64,000 nucleotides of DNA from Melampsora larici-populina 98AG31 (GCF_000204055.1 NW_006768769.1:126335-190334); one strand, 5' to 3'; positions 11,071 through 22,740 are shown, counted from the first letter of the stretch. Notes: generated from the sequence alone by a model not told the origin. Made by a program: numbers and translations.

Positions 11071-13553
11071 TCACAGGTCCTTCAAAACTTTCTCTGCTGT
11101 CTCCAATACGATATCTGCATGCGGCTTTTCGAACACTAGCATAGGTCTCAATCTCACTGTTTTGTCTCCACAACTAAAGCAATTTATCAAAGACAGAGAA
11201 ATTCGGATGTTAATATTTCACATTTCTATCTAACCAGAAGAGACACTTACCCTCCCATATTGACCCCTGCCAATTTCATCTTATTCACAAAGTCATCCCT
11301 CATTTTAGGAGTTGCGCTATCGAATGCTAAGAATGTACCCGAATCCTTTCCTCTCAAGTTCACAATCTTGTTTTGACCAACCGATTTCGAAAGCGTCTCA
11401 AGCCCTCCATAGAGATAAGCTCCCACGTCTTTCACATGGTGTAACAAGCTGTTCAAGAGGTGTGAATGTTTTGAGGTCAAAAACTGATCTTGGATGCTTG
11501 TATGATTGGATTTGCTCACTTTTCACGTTCAATCACGTCAATGATAGTGCGTGCTTTCAGGATTTCAGTTGGGGCACCCATCCAGCTGTGTTGTAGCAGT
11601 GAGCCAGTTAAAGAAATGTATTGATAAATTGAATCAAATTCAATTGTTGCTAATATGCCAGTCATAAGGAATGACGTACGTGTTGTAGTTACGATAAGGC
11701 TGGGACGGACGGGTTTCCATAGTGTGATAAAATCCAGCGGCTTGCATCTTTTTCGAAAATGTGACAAAGTCCGGAGGCGTTTCCAGGTTCCAAGCTTCGT
11801 GTGCCCAGAAATGACCGGTGGCACCTGATCATCAAGCCAAAGTGTGGTAAATTTTTGGCAACTTTTTGATGAAGTTTGGTAAAAGATACTCACCAACACC
11901 TGTTTGAACCTCGTCCACGATCAGGTATACGTCATGCTTCAGGGTAAGGGCGCGTAAAGCGCGGAAGAAAGCTGGACTGGCATGGTAATCACCGCCCTCA
12001 GATTGAATTGGCTCAACGATCAATGCAGCGACAGAGCGACCCTTCTTCTTCCTTATAAGACATGATCAAGCACACGATGCAAAGCGTTAATGGATTTACA
12101 CTGATCAAATGCTTAGAACGCGGACTAGCATCAGAGCACATACCATTCAAGTATGGTCTCTTCGACCCCTTGTAGAGACGCAGCTTCGATTTTTTTGTTT
12201 TCGGCTTCAAACTCTGCCAGTGGGTAACGGAGTTGTGGGAACTCGACGGCTGGCCAATCAAAGGCTGGTACATCGACCTACAACCACACAAGTGTGCAAA
12301 ACAGGGTACATCGATTGATCAGCCTAATAACATTTCGGAAAATTTGATGAGCGATATCACACACTTTGTGAATTGCTTTGCTCCGAGTCAAACTCAACGA
12401 TCCAAACAACCTGCCATGAAAGCCACTCCTAAAGCTCATCGCTACCAGATCAGGTGATCCTGGCGTGTGATTGTTCATACAAGATTTGAGCTCCTCAGAC
12501 GTGAACTCGGCGAGCTGACTTCCTCTTTCACGTTGTCGGTAAGCAAAGAATGCGGCTTTCAAGGCGCCTTCATTTGCACAAGACCCACACCTGCGTCAAA
12601 ATTGATTCCAGCCAATCAGGATCATCTTAAGAAATTTAGTACTTGGAAGCAGAAAAATGAGAGAGTCTGGATATTGTGATGATGACAAACATCATTGTAA
12701 ATAGTTGATCGAGTCCTGGGGGTGCTACTTTGAGCAAGCCATTTGAAATTATGTCGTTCCAATTTGATGGTGGAAATCCACCAAGCGCTGGTCGATTCAT
12801 TCTGATAATGTAAAGAATTGTTGGTATATTATTAAGCAGATTTTTCCGAGTTCCATGACACCAAATTTGTCATGAGAAGTGCTTACGCCAATTGTACAAA
12901 TTCATCCTGTATTTAGTGCAAGAGAAAATAAGCTGTTGATATGTTTCAATATGAGGGATAATCAAGTAATCACGGACTGATCTTGCCAAAGCTAGTAGCT
13001 CAGGATGATTGTACCCGATTGCGATGGATGCTATGCAAAAATAAAGGCCAGAGGTGCATTCCGAGTTCAACGTCCTTCCTCAACAGAAGAAGTAGCACCA
13101 AAGGCAAACCAATCTGAGCAAAGACGTCCAAGAACTTGTTGCCATCTGCATCTTGTAGATAATTCCCTATGCTATTGGAGTAATCTAGTCGATCAATCAT
13201 AAGGTACGAGTCAGTCAAGGCAGCCAAGGAGGTTGCGAGCACAACAGCTTACCTGCAACGAGTTGCTGTGCGCGAACTATCCCAAAGTCATGCACACCGT
13301 GAGCAAGATGTGACAAATGACAAGCCTAGATCGATTGAATGATGACCCATGGCATACCATCTTGCCATACACTCATCTTCCCAGACAAATCCTGACTCTT
13401 TGCACCCGGAAGCTGATCGTACTTCATGATAGGCTTTGAGGGTTCATCAGGAAAGAATCTCACTTTCGCTTCCGTCGCATAACCGCGCGAGAGACTCGAA
13501 AATGGAGTCCCGATAGCACGGATTGATCGAGATTGGCGAAGAAGGATAGACAT
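11071..13553 (-). CDS. UGA1: 4-aminobutyrate aminotransferase (GABA-T)
   Basis: PLP-dependent class III aminotransferase that converts GABA and 2-oxoglutarate to succinate semialdehyde and glutamate in the GABA shunt. The first exon (from ATG at 13551-13553) is [18 protein letters not shown], Arg/Ser-rich and without acidic residues, like a mitochondrial presequence. Later exons give [71 protein letters not shown] and [11 protein letters not shown] (the Asp contacts the PLP pyridine). Then come [17 protein letters not shown] and [12 protein letters not shown] with the Schiff-base Lys. The C-terminal exon reads [18 protein letters not shown] and ends KVLKDL, stop at 11071-11073. There are about nine small exons. 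I saw no disablement. Confidence 0.92.
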
Positions 13554-14938
13554 CACCACTGGGTTGGATTAAGGATCACTATCGCGATATTTCGGTTTCA
13601 TGCCAAGGTGTAAATACTCACTTCTTGTTCGTATCTGCTTTTATTGTACTCGTTGGAATCTGGATACAATTTAGAACAAGTTGAACCAATCAGCTGCTAA
13701 CAAATTCGGAAGTCCCATTGTGGTAAAGTCAAGTCGCACATAACCCATACCCAAAAGATTCCCCGCAAAAGTATGGTTTTTGATCAACTTGAACAATACA
13801 CGTGAAAGCAATTTGGAGGCGAGCTCACTCAGTCTTCAAGAGGCGAGAGTTTTTCCCTCAACAGGCGACTGAAGTTTGGGCTTTTTGATGAAGTTTCTAC
13901 TTTCCGTATTTTTTGAAAACTCAAGTATCAGCATGTCATGGCTCCGCTCGGCTGGCTTGGAAATACATAACCCTTATTTACTTCGAGTGGTTCCCCACAC
14001 CTGGATATTGAATTTTCATTTGGGTCTAAACATCTCTGCAATAAAGGTCTATCCAGAGCGTGGATCTGTATTACAAAAATCTGCCAATGGAGCAAGAGTG
14101 GTGTTGGTCTTTTCCGACATAGGTTGCCTGCAATCGATATAGAATCTGTGTAAAAAGCTGATCAAGAGTTATGAAGATAACAAATGAGACTTCAGAAACT
14201 TGCTGAGCCTACTTCAAAAGCTATATGTTTTATGTGTTGGAATTGCAGGGTTCAGCCAGACCGGCTATATCATGCTACTTTACGTATAGTTCTACATACG
14301 AGAACTGCTTGGTTCTAGCTTCCCATGGCAGATCTATGCAGATTCTGGCTCTGGAGGGGAGCTTTCAGTTTGGTTGGTCGTTTAGTTATAGCATGGTTCG
14401 GAGTTCAACCCAGGCCCTTAGTGTCCGTGAGATGGAGAGTACAGTCCCTGACCTACTTGCAAGTGACCAATTTGTAAGTAATTCAAAAGACTTCCCAAAT
14501 GTGCATCTGGGTCATATATCAGCCTACTCAGGATATTGAATGAGCGTGCTCAATTGATGTAAGGTTGATGAAAGGGAGGACTCTGGGGATGAGATTCCAC
14601 GAGTCAACCCTCAAAAGATTCACAGTTCTGTATCAACCAATGTGAGACATTTTGACGATGCTTGATGCGTATGTCCTAGTGTGAGCGCTCACAGGAAGGG
14701 CCAGAAATTACTGGTCTAAGTGAATGAACTCGTCCATAAAGAACAAGTCCCTATGGTTTGACAGAAATTGGGACTTAAAGTATTGGAGTCAGCCACAAAT
14801 TTACATGGAGGAGTATTCGATTCACAGACGCAAACTTCAGAAATAAATGACAGATAAAGTCGTTGACAGTATTGAAGGTGGTGCTCGTCGCAGACGCAGT
14901 TTTGATTCGATTTATGAATGGTAGCCGGCCTCCCTCCA
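13554..14938. other. Intergenic region, no gene recognised
   Basis: Contains the GABA aminotransferase promoter side (13554 upward) and the 3' flank of the phosphatase gene. The longest ORF (14225-14539, 104 codons) has no domain, signal peptide or intron signals and looks random. No repeat was recognised. Confidence 0.4.
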
Positions 14939-16079
14939 CTAAGCGTCATGCCCACTGATGTTGAGTCCACCCAACACTGTTCTGTCAAGCCCATGATAGT
15001 ATTGACCAACAGTCACCGAGCCAGTGTCGACAACAAAAAGACCACCCATAGGCAAAGGCAAGCCAAGCCATCGCGCAACGAAACATCGTGAGAAGTGTCT
15101 GTACCGAAATTGGCTCTGATCAGCAAACTCGGTGGGTCAATTCGAAGTAAATCGAATCTTTTACCCATGTGTGACCAGCAAAACATCACCCCCCACATCG
15201 TCTTCTTTTCGACACGGGTCTTCCATCCATGCCCGATGGAGAGACTTGATCTGGTCCACCACTCGATCGGCTCTGATTACGAGCTCTTCGGGACTTTCGC
15301 CTCCCTCACATCCGTCCACCTAACCTCCCTTACGAGTTTCAGCAAGCCTGATGTGACCATTTGGAGGACTGGCGCAGGTGAGCTTACCCAAATGTCCCAG
15401 CCGTCTTTTCCACTGTCGAGACCTTTTTCCTTACGGATCTCCACAACTTGGTGTTTCCAGAGTCCTAACGCGCATCATCATAAAAGGTTGAGGCCTGCAT
15501 ATCGGCAAACATATACGATATCGAAAGAGGAAGATCAGGTAAAGAATACCTTCGTAATCCCCATAAGTCCATTCACGAATATCTTCCTTGACCTCAGTAT
15601 TCGGTCGGGAATCCTGAGATGGAAACAAGAGTTCAAACGTGCGCTGCGCTCGTAACCGTGGTGAGACAAACGCAATGGAAATCGTTGCAGGGTCCAAAAT
15701 TTCTGTTTGAGAAAATTTGCATCCCGTTGGATCAGTGTTTGTCAAACTCAAGATCATTTGCTACCGAAAAGGATAGAAACCTCTGCTCAACTGCCAGGAC
15801 CGACGAGTCTGGGGGATGAATTAGAGACTATCAATTCTCCTCCTGGAGTAAGTGGTAGTTCAGTAGTACCGGTCTGAAGGCAATGGTTAGCTTCAGTCAG
15901 GTGAATCAGAACAGGTAAACCAAGGACAAACATGGCGGCCATTTAGGCTCCTAACATACCCGAACGAGTTATTTGAACATCAGTTACGGATATTGAAGTC
16001 GTGTGACCAAGAGACCTTACCATTCTGTTGGCCCATGCCTGACACAATAGACCTTTGGCATGCGTTTGGGGCGCGGCAT
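14939..16079 (-). CDS. SHB17: Histidine phosphatase, sedoheptulose-1,7-bisphosphatase (Shb17) family
   Basis: Phosphoglycerate-mutase-fold hydrolase; the yeast relative makes sedoheptulose 7-phosphate in the riboneogenesis branch. Exon 1 (16079-16021) encodes MPRPKRMPKVYCVRHGPTEW with the catalytic His of the RHG motif. Exon 2 is a 19-nt microexon (15932-15950) encoding SLNGRH. Exon 3 gives TGTTELPLTPGGE and SPRLVGPG. Exon 4 gives KILDPATISIAFVSPRLRAQ and REWTYGDYEG (second Arg and the acidic residue). Later exons give EIRKEKGLDSGKDGWDIW, DGCEGGESPEELVIRADRV, DVLLVTHGHFSRCF (second catalytic His), RWLGLPLPMGGLFVVDTG and a tail ending SGHDA, stop at 14939-14941. An in-frame ATG at 16061 is an alternative start. 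All exon joins keep frame. A 186-codon ORF on the opposite strand is only a shadow. Confidence 0.88.
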
Positions 16080-16145
16080 GATTGTGACGTCAAAAGATGG
16101 GGGTGATCGGAACAGTTGCGGAGGATATGTAAATAGAAATTGCTC

Positions 16146-16236
16146 AGACTTCACAAAGTCCCTCGCCTGGCCAAAGGCCCGAGGCTTGAGCAAGGGCCTC
16201 GGGCCTCGGGCGAGGCGAAGGGCTTTCTTAAGTTTG
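16146..16236. repeat. GC-rich imperfect palindrome, about 90 bp
   Basis: Outer arms around AAAGTCCCTCGCC (16155 onward) and GGCGAAGGGCTTT (to 16226) pair imperfectly; inner arms GGCCCGAGG and CCTCGGGCC pair exactly. Its outer arm resembles the arm of the 50-bp hairpin at 6353 (shared CTTxAC.AAGYCCCTCGC pattern), so the two may be one family. No clear target-site duplication was found. It lies just upstream of the phosphatase gene start. Confidence 0.55.
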
Positions 16237-16488
16237 GGCAGGTGCCAGGAGGCTCTGATCGATAGCTAGAGTGAGCCTACATGGGAGCGTTACAAATTCA
16301 CAGAAAGCCGCGCAGGGCGAGTCAGCATGGCGATCCAGAAAGCCGACGCCTTGCTACTTTGACCTTTGACGCAATGGCGGTCAATATTATCCTATATAAA
16401 GTGTCTTTCATTCGACCCCAAATATTGTTTATCATCCTATCACAACTAACCTCATTTGACCTTGATTTATATTTTAGTCGTATATATA

Positions 16489-17250
16489 GGGGGCTACTAA
16501 AAAGCGCCCGCAAATGAAACCTGAGACCGCCCGCTTTTAGAATCCGGTGGTTACTAAGATTGTTGGACTGAACTGTGGTTCAGTCCCGAGGTCCTGATCT
16601 GTGTGATCGTTGGAATCCAATCAAACAGAACCGGGCGGTCTTGAAAGTTATCGAGAAGCCCTCAAAACCTCCCGCTACACACATCTCATCCACCATATTG
16701 ATCGTTAACTTCAACTGGATTGTTAAGCTCTGCTCAAAAGACACTCAAGGCTCTGAGCTGTTGTGACCATTCAAACAGTTTAATGGGGTTTGATCCCTCA
16801 CTTGGTCTGGTCAAAGTTTCAAGACTTGCCAAATGAAGAGACTGGCAGACATACGGGCAATTCTAGCTTCATCGAGTCGGAATCTAGGAGGAGGGTGTAA
16901 AAGCCTTTTGGTTTGTACTCAGGATACCTTCCTAACATCAGCCCCACCAGCGAGCCCTATAATCAACGGGATCCTTAGAGTCACCTGCAGCATGCAGTAG
17001 ATCTTTGCGAGAAGCTCGGCAACTCGGGTGGCAACTTGCTATCCAGTTTGTGAGATGTGTGTACCGGGAGGTTTTGAGGGCTTCTCGATAACTTTCAAGA
17101 CCGCCCGGTTCTGTTTGATTGGATTCCAACGATCACACAGATCAGGACCTCGGGACTGAACCACAGTTCAGTCCAACAATCTTAGTAACCACCGGATTCT
17201 AAAAGCGGGCGGTCTCAGGTTTTATTTGCGGGCGCTTTTTAGTAGCCCCC
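16489..17250. mobile_element. 762-bp non-autonomous DNA transposon with 200-bp terminal inverted repeats
   Basis: The first 200 bp (16489-16688) and last 200 bp (17051-17250) are inverted copies with about two differences. The ends read GGGGGCTACTAAAAAGCGCC. TATATATA stands directly outside both ends (16481-16488 and 17251-17258), consistent with an 8-bp target-site duplication as in hAT or some Mutator elements, although the low complexity of that word weakens the point. The 362-bp centre has no coding capacity. High identity of the arms suggests fairly recent activity. Confidence 0.8.
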
Positions 17251-17298
17251 TATATATATCGTATATATATACATTTTGATTCGATATCATCACATTTA

Positions 17299-17536
17299 TG
17301 GTTCTCAAACCTATGCAAAAATTTGTGCAAGTTTCGAGCAACTTCTGTGCAAGACATGAATAGAACTTGCACGGAACTTGCACGGAACTTGCACGTCGGT
17401 CTCGCACGGTTTTTGTACCAGTTGGAACAAAATAGCTGGGGTCGTCAAAAAATTTAATGCGCAAGATTGGTGCAAGAAATCTTGCACGGATCTTGCACGT
17501 CGGTCTTGCACATTTCTTGCACAGGTTTGAGAACCA
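17299..17536. mobile_element. 238-bp foldback element with TTGCACG repeats and TA target site
   Basis: Ends read TGGTTCTCAAACCTATGCAA on the left and its near complement on the right, each next to TA (17297-17298 and 17537-17538), which suits a Tc1/mariner-type non-autonomous element. The interior carries several copies of CTTGCACG and related words (for example ACTTGCACGGA twice in a row at about 17366-17390). It ends 115 bp before the start codon of the small secreted protein gene. Confidence 0.65.
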
Positions 17537-17651
17537 TAATTGTATTAAAAATATTTCTCTTCGTCAACAGCTTTTCTTCAACTTTTTCCGTCTCAAAATC
17601 AGATTGCAAACTCAGCTTATCTCTTTGTCTAAAAGTATTTCAACTATCAAG

Positions 17652-18046
17652 ATGATGACCCATATGTCACCTCGTTTCATCACCCTCACTCTCATCATAA
17701 CTATGTTGCTCGGAGCCTATAATGGAATTCCATTGGAAAACACATCACAACACAGCGAGCCCAGAGAAGGGATCTCTTCAAGTTCCAGATACTCCGATAT
17801 GCCTATTCCAGCTTTCACTCCGGTAAGTTAACTGTGTCTCTCGAAGCTCAAATATGACAGAATTGTTTACTCACGAGATCTTTGACTACAATCGAATAGC
17901 TCCGAGCTCACAAACCTGTACAGAGTGAATTTGAGCGTCGAATGATGCCAACTGCCGGACAACCGAAGAAGCCCGGCGGAGGATCACTAAAAGATCTACT
18001 GAGTATGATGGGCGGTCCCGGCGGAGGTGGACTTGGTGGACAGTGA
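17652..18046 (+). CDS. Small secreted protein, 105 aa, Gly-rich C-terminus, unknown function
   Basis: Two exons: 17652-17822 and 17900-18046, joined by a 77-nt GT-AG intron in phase 0. The N-terminus (MMTHMSPRFITLTLIITMLL) is a good signal peptide with a hydrophobic core and a likely cleavage site near GAYNG. The mature part is short and hydrophilic: a Ser-rich stretch, then LRAHKPVQSEFERRMMPTAG, KKPGGGSLKDLLSMMGG and a terminal PGGGGLGGQ. There is no Cys in the mature protein and no known domain. Size, signal peptide and lack of homology suit a candidate effector, but that is inference. ATGs at 17652, 17655 and 17664 are all possible starts. A TE-derived foldback sits immediately upstream and could supply promoter sequence. 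Confidence 0.65.
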
Positions 18047-20413
18047 TTTGGAGAAAAGCCTGGTGAATGATTGAAATCTTGATCAATTCATAGGGGTGAG
18101 AGTTCCTTTAGATAGCTACCAATTGTAAATAAATGTAAATAACAAGCGATAAACAAGAACCTTCATCACCCTCACTCAGTACACAGCTTGTACAAACCTT
18201 CATATTTTCAAAATAGGATATATAATCAATTGAACTATTCCACAAAAAACCATTGGAAATCTCAAGTGAAGCCTCTGTCAAGGTGCACTAGCAAAAATAT
18301 ATGTGCCAATGGCGCATCACAATTCCACTCTGTTTTGCAACATGACCACTGAAATAATGCAGCTTGCCCGGTTCAAAATCGGAAGTCAGACGTGCAGGAC
18401 GTGTCGGATTACATCCTAAACTTACCATTACCAAAATCTTGCCTTCATGTCTTTACAAATCAAGTGCCGTGCTTCCTGGATTTGGCTTCAAGGGCGTGAA
18501 TCGGCTTCTAGAAGATTACAATCTTGAAGTTTGATGTGATAGCTTCTTTTGTTGTAAAAGAGAATCCCGGAAGTGATGAGATCCCAAGTGCCAGCTGACA
18601 TCGCCTGTCATGGCTGTCAAAGATAAAAAGAAGTTTGATTAGAATAGAAGTAATCGTGTTGCTTATGGAAGTTGTGTGCTTAGACTCTTGGTATATATTT
18701 TGCCTTTATAAATCATAAGCAAGACTCAATCAGGAACAAATACCTCTATTGGATCTGTTGTTTTGTGTAGGTAGGTATTGGTAGTTCAACAAAGGACAAA
18801 GAGAAGATGAGTTTCCTGATAGATGCAAGTACAACTGAAATTCTGTTTGGATTTCATGATGTGTGTTTGACTTCTAAAAGAGCAACAGTTGCTTTTTGTT
18901 TTTTGTGCTCCATTTACTTGACTACATGCATTTTTGCACAGAATACATAAACAAAACCTCTATAGACACTTGTTCATTGTTAAGTGATGCACTCCTGAGC
19001 CAATACTTGAAGTCTTATTGATTATGTTCACTCTTGCAATCAAAAAATCCTCAGTGAGTCATCCCAAGAATAAGATGAGCTTATCAGGATGCACATTATC
19101 CATATTCACTCAGCATTCCCTCAATTTCTCCTTCTGAGGAAAACAAAATAGAATACCAATTACACACCCCTACTTTCTCTTGCCTGTACCCACCAACTTC
19201 CTTGAAGCCTTCCTCACACTTCCTGATTGCAAGGCAAAGTTTGTTTACTCTTGCATTCCTGGTTATGTTGGACAGTTTTTGCTTAGTTGTAATCATTGCC
19301 AGTGCTTAGATAAATAGGGACTAACGAGCCCATCAAACACCATAATTGAACTTTTCATTCCAGCCCGTAATGCATCTCTTCCTTTATCTACTTCTCTTGA
19401 GAAAAATCCAATTCCTTAAAACTTTTGCAATGACCATTGACCCCTCTCAGTCTTGCATAGCATCAGAAAAATGGCCCCAGATGGAAGACAGCAGATCCCC
19501 TTCCATCCCATGGCATGGTTGGTTGAAATTGAAGGCCAGCATGAGCTCTGGATTGACCGGAATGATGCTTTCTGGAGTTTCACAAGTTTGCTATGGAATT
19601 GACATATTGTTTTGTTGTGTCTTTCAATTACCTCCTGTTTGTCTTTTATACTGAGCGCACATGTTGGACCTTGACTACATCACTATTCAAACTCCGGCCT
19701 ATTACATTCACCATCATCTGCTACTCTGAACATCACATTGCTTGGAAGCAAACTCAATCCGCCTCCCCCACCAGAGTGTTTAGTCTTGCAGCCTTACCAA
19801 TCAGATTGGACAGTAAGAAAACCCGGGATAACTCCTCTGAAGTTTGGTGTACTGGAGCCCATTGACCCTAGGCACGGCAAATGCATCAGATGGGTGGTTA
19901 TATTTTGCATGGTCTACTCTAGGCTCTGTTAGTTCTACTCACGCATATCAATGGTGAAAAACACTTTTATCTACATTAAATTGACCTCTCAATCAACAGA
20001 AAATTGGAAACTTGAGGGGTTAGGTTCAACTTACCTAAAGCTCCTGTGATACTGGTTACTGTTTATTCAGATCAACCAAAAGGAGATGGAAGACCTGGTT
20101 GGTTTGATACCAGAGATTGGCACAATTTAAATTATCTATAGGATGAGGAAGGGTTGAAACATAGTTGCATTCAGATTTCTACAGTTATTTTTGAACAAAT
20201 CAAGAATCAAGAATAAATGAACAAAACCATTATTGCGGGCTTCAGTCAAGGTAAGAAATTTTCAACATCATGTCTGAATGTGAACCTATTGATGCATTAT
20301 CCTGGATGAATACTGATAATTCTCTCTCCAACTTTTTGTTCCAATTCAACAGGTGCTGTGATGAGTTTGTTGATGAGTTTGTCACTTTTCAAGCCCCCAC
20401 CTGCTACATTTAC
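18047..20413. other. Gene-poor region, possible degraded coding fragments near 19440-19930
   Basis: No complete gene is supported. Around 19440-19930 two frames look mildly coding: FHPMAWLVEIEGQHELWIDR near 19500-19560 and KPGITPLKFGVLEPIDPRHG near 19815-19880. They carry no shared start, no convincing splice sites and no domain I recognise, so they may be remnants of a decayed gene or retroelement. The rest is AT-rich without recognisable features. Confidence 0.3.
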
Positions 20414-20578
20414 GGGATAAAAAGTAGAATCTGGGCACGTGCCCGGCCTTGTGCCAAGATTCTTTTTGCAGTAAATTTGAATTCTGGGCCCTGACTTTTG
20501 CCCAGAAAATCAAAATTTACAGCCAAAATAATCCTGGGCGTGAGGCTGGGCACCTGCCTGAATTTTACTTTGTATCCC
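20414..20578. mobile_element. 165-bp full-length hairpin element
   Basis: Nearly the whole segment folds on itself: the left half (GGGATAAAAAGTAGAATCTG, then GGGCAC...GCCCGGCC, then AGTAAATTTGAATTCTGGGC) pairs with the right half read backward (GGGATACAAAGTAAAATTCA, then GTGCCCAGCC, then TGTAAATTTTGATTTTCTGG). The loop is about 8-10 nt. Arms differ by scattered substitutions and small indels. No definite target-site duplication is visible. It has the form of a foldback MITE and would make a long double-stranded hairpin if transcribed. Confidence 0.65.
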
Positions 20579-20999
20579 ACAATTGATTTTGGTATGCAAA
20601 ACAATTCTGTAAGAACTTGATATGTCCTCACTGAAGGAAAGGTATAAGGAAGGGTCAAGAACATATAAAGTATCTTTTAAGCCAAGTTGCAACAAACACC
20701 ACCACAGAATGTGGTGGAATGTTTTCTAGAATCAAAGTATAAATTGCTTTACAAAGTGGTGGACATCGCTTGTTGGTGACCCAAGCTGCAATTGAAATCT
20801 AATTCAGTTCAAAAGTGACTGAAGATGAGGCAACTGTTCAGACAATATCAAAGCCAGCTTGTTTTTTAGAAAAAAATGTAAGAAAAAAAAACCGTGTGGT
20901 GTGACACTAAAGCTCACCATCTCAGCTCAGAAACACTTGTCTGGCCAAACAAACAGGCTTTTCAAAAGCCTTGCTGTTTGCCTGGCTTGATTCATGTCA

Positions 21000-22507
21000 C
21001 AGGTATCAATTCTTTAGTGGTCGGACACATCACTAGGTTTGCATGTTGACCCTGGGCATCCCAGCAAAAGGTATTTGTGACACCTTTGATTGGAATTCAA
21101 CCAAATTCCTACAAATTCTATGGCGCCCAATGCGCTTGCTACAACTTGTTCAAACTTTTGCCCAACCCCTAATGACAAGTGATCAGTCAAAGATCCTTCT
21201 ACAAGAATGATAAATAGATAGAAAGAGGATTTGTAATAAAAGATGTACCTGACTCCAATGAGACTTGTCAGGTCAAGGTAGTGTTGTGGAAAGGGAGATA
21301 TACATAGGGAACTAAGTCTTAGGTCTAAGGTATGTTAAGTAATATGGTAGACTTCTGTAATGACAAGTGACATGAGGCATTACATTCTCCCCCCCCATAA
21401 AGAAAAAGAAAGAAAGGAAAATAAGAAATGTATGGTTGGTAGTGCCGAGAAGCGTCAAAGGTTGGACCAGCGGGTATTACTCTGCCAACTTGAGGCCGAG
21501 CAAGAAAACTCACTGAATTTCTGAGCCAAAGATACTGTTGGACTCCTGGCATTGATGGCAATCCAGATATGCCATTGGAAATTCAATATTCAAACTTCTT
21601 GTTTTAGTTGGTTTCTACAACATAACTAAATCTTGTCTTGAAGTGTAGTTTTTGATAAATATCCGGTCCGAGATTTGACGCTTCTTGACACTACCAACCA
21701 TAAAAAGAAAAATAACACACATAATAAATGAATCAGGTCTGTTGAGGTAACCCACATAGAAAGGTTTATAGAGGAATCAAGAAAACAAGGGAATTAACAC
21801 TGACAACATGAAAGCAGGCAAGTAAAGAAAAAGAATGAAAGAAACGTAAGAAAATTCTAAAGATTGAAATAATATGATGAACTTTGTTGGTGTTTGATGT
21901 TTTGATAGATGAAGGTTGTCAGCACAAAAGAGAGAAAGAAACAAAAGAAAAGGAGACAAAAAGAAAGAAAGAGAAAGAAAGAGAAAGAAAGAGAAAGGGA
22001 AAAATCTGAGAAGAAAGAAAGGAAGAAAAGAATCCTGATGGTGTTTGGTTGGGACTTGTTGGATACTGTGGAAGAAAAGCAGACAGGTGGTCTAACACTC
22101 ACAGTATGGCCATGGTTTTGTTTTGAAAATGGTAGTGCGGTACCTTGGTGGTGCATACAAGTGGAGGGAGCTGACTTTTACTCCAAACACCCTTGTCATA
22201 CCACTTCCTCCTTGTTTCCAACAAATGGCTTGAGCCTTGATACATTGAAGACCCAGTGATGCTTGTTGCCCTCATGTAGTTCTAATTCACACCACCACTG
22301 ACTCGTGAGGGGTATGGGGATGAGATTCCGACCGTCAAGCTCAAAAACCGGGACTTTCGGGTTTTGCTCAAAAGTCGGTGTGCTCGGGCCGCAATCAAGC
22401 TTGGCGCGGGTATTTTCTTCGATAATCACATTCACAAGATCTTGAAAAGCACTCCACGGTTCTCCACGGTTCCGCATTTCAAGCGTGTCGCATTGTTCAA
22501 GTTCCAT
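21000..22507 (-). mobile_element. Degenerate Ty3/Gypsy retrotransposon remnant (3' end of pol plus LTR)
   Basis: On the minus strand 22196-22507 encodes a segment ending KHHWVFNVSRLKPFVGNKE, similar in form to the HPVFHVSxLKP motif after Ty3/Gypsy integrases. Near 21389-21401 there is a purine tract (eight G then AGAA) followed by TGTAATGCC, the usual arrangement of polypurine tract and 3' LTR start; the frame before it ends GGGECNAS. A purine microsatellite and stops break the part between. I could not find the far LTR end or the rest of pol, so the lower boundary is arbitrary. Confidence 0.45.
21925..22030. repeat. (GAAA)n-like purine microsatellite
   Basis: An almost pure purine run of GAAA, GAGAAA and AAGAAAG units inside the degenerate retrotransposon. 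It explains the low-complexity Lys/Arg ORF on one strand and the Ser/Phe ORF on the other, neither of which should be read as a gene. Confidence 0.8.
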
Positions 22508-22740
22508 TCATCCTCTCTCAGTTTATCAGAGCTAGTCACTCAGCACATTGATTTGGTCGTGCAAGGTTCGACAAAGAACGAATCAAGACGAATCTTACGT
22601 TTACTGATGCCGCTGCGTACGATCCTGCAGACGGGTCCTTCACCACTCTTCTACTCATAATCTGGCGATCAGTCCTTCGCACCATTCGAATATCTTGAGA
22701 TATCTGAATTTCTTGATCGACTATTGTGGCTCCAAAAGCG

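Noticed and set aside
14225..14539. 104-codon ORF downstream of the phosphatase gene
   Set aside because: No domain, signal peptide, codon pattern or splice signals.
15001..15110. Apparent frameshift in the last exon of the phosphatase gene
   Set aside because: On re-reading the bases the codons run R-W-L-G-L-P-L-P without a break; the frameshift came from my first misreading.
15095..15655. 186-codon ORF on the plus strand
   Set aside because: It is antisense to the Shb17-like exons, which have strong motif support and proper splice sites; the plus-strand translation shows no domain.
21909..22259. 116-codon Lys/Glu-rich ORF
   Set aside because: It is the translation of a purine microsatellite in a decayed retroelement.
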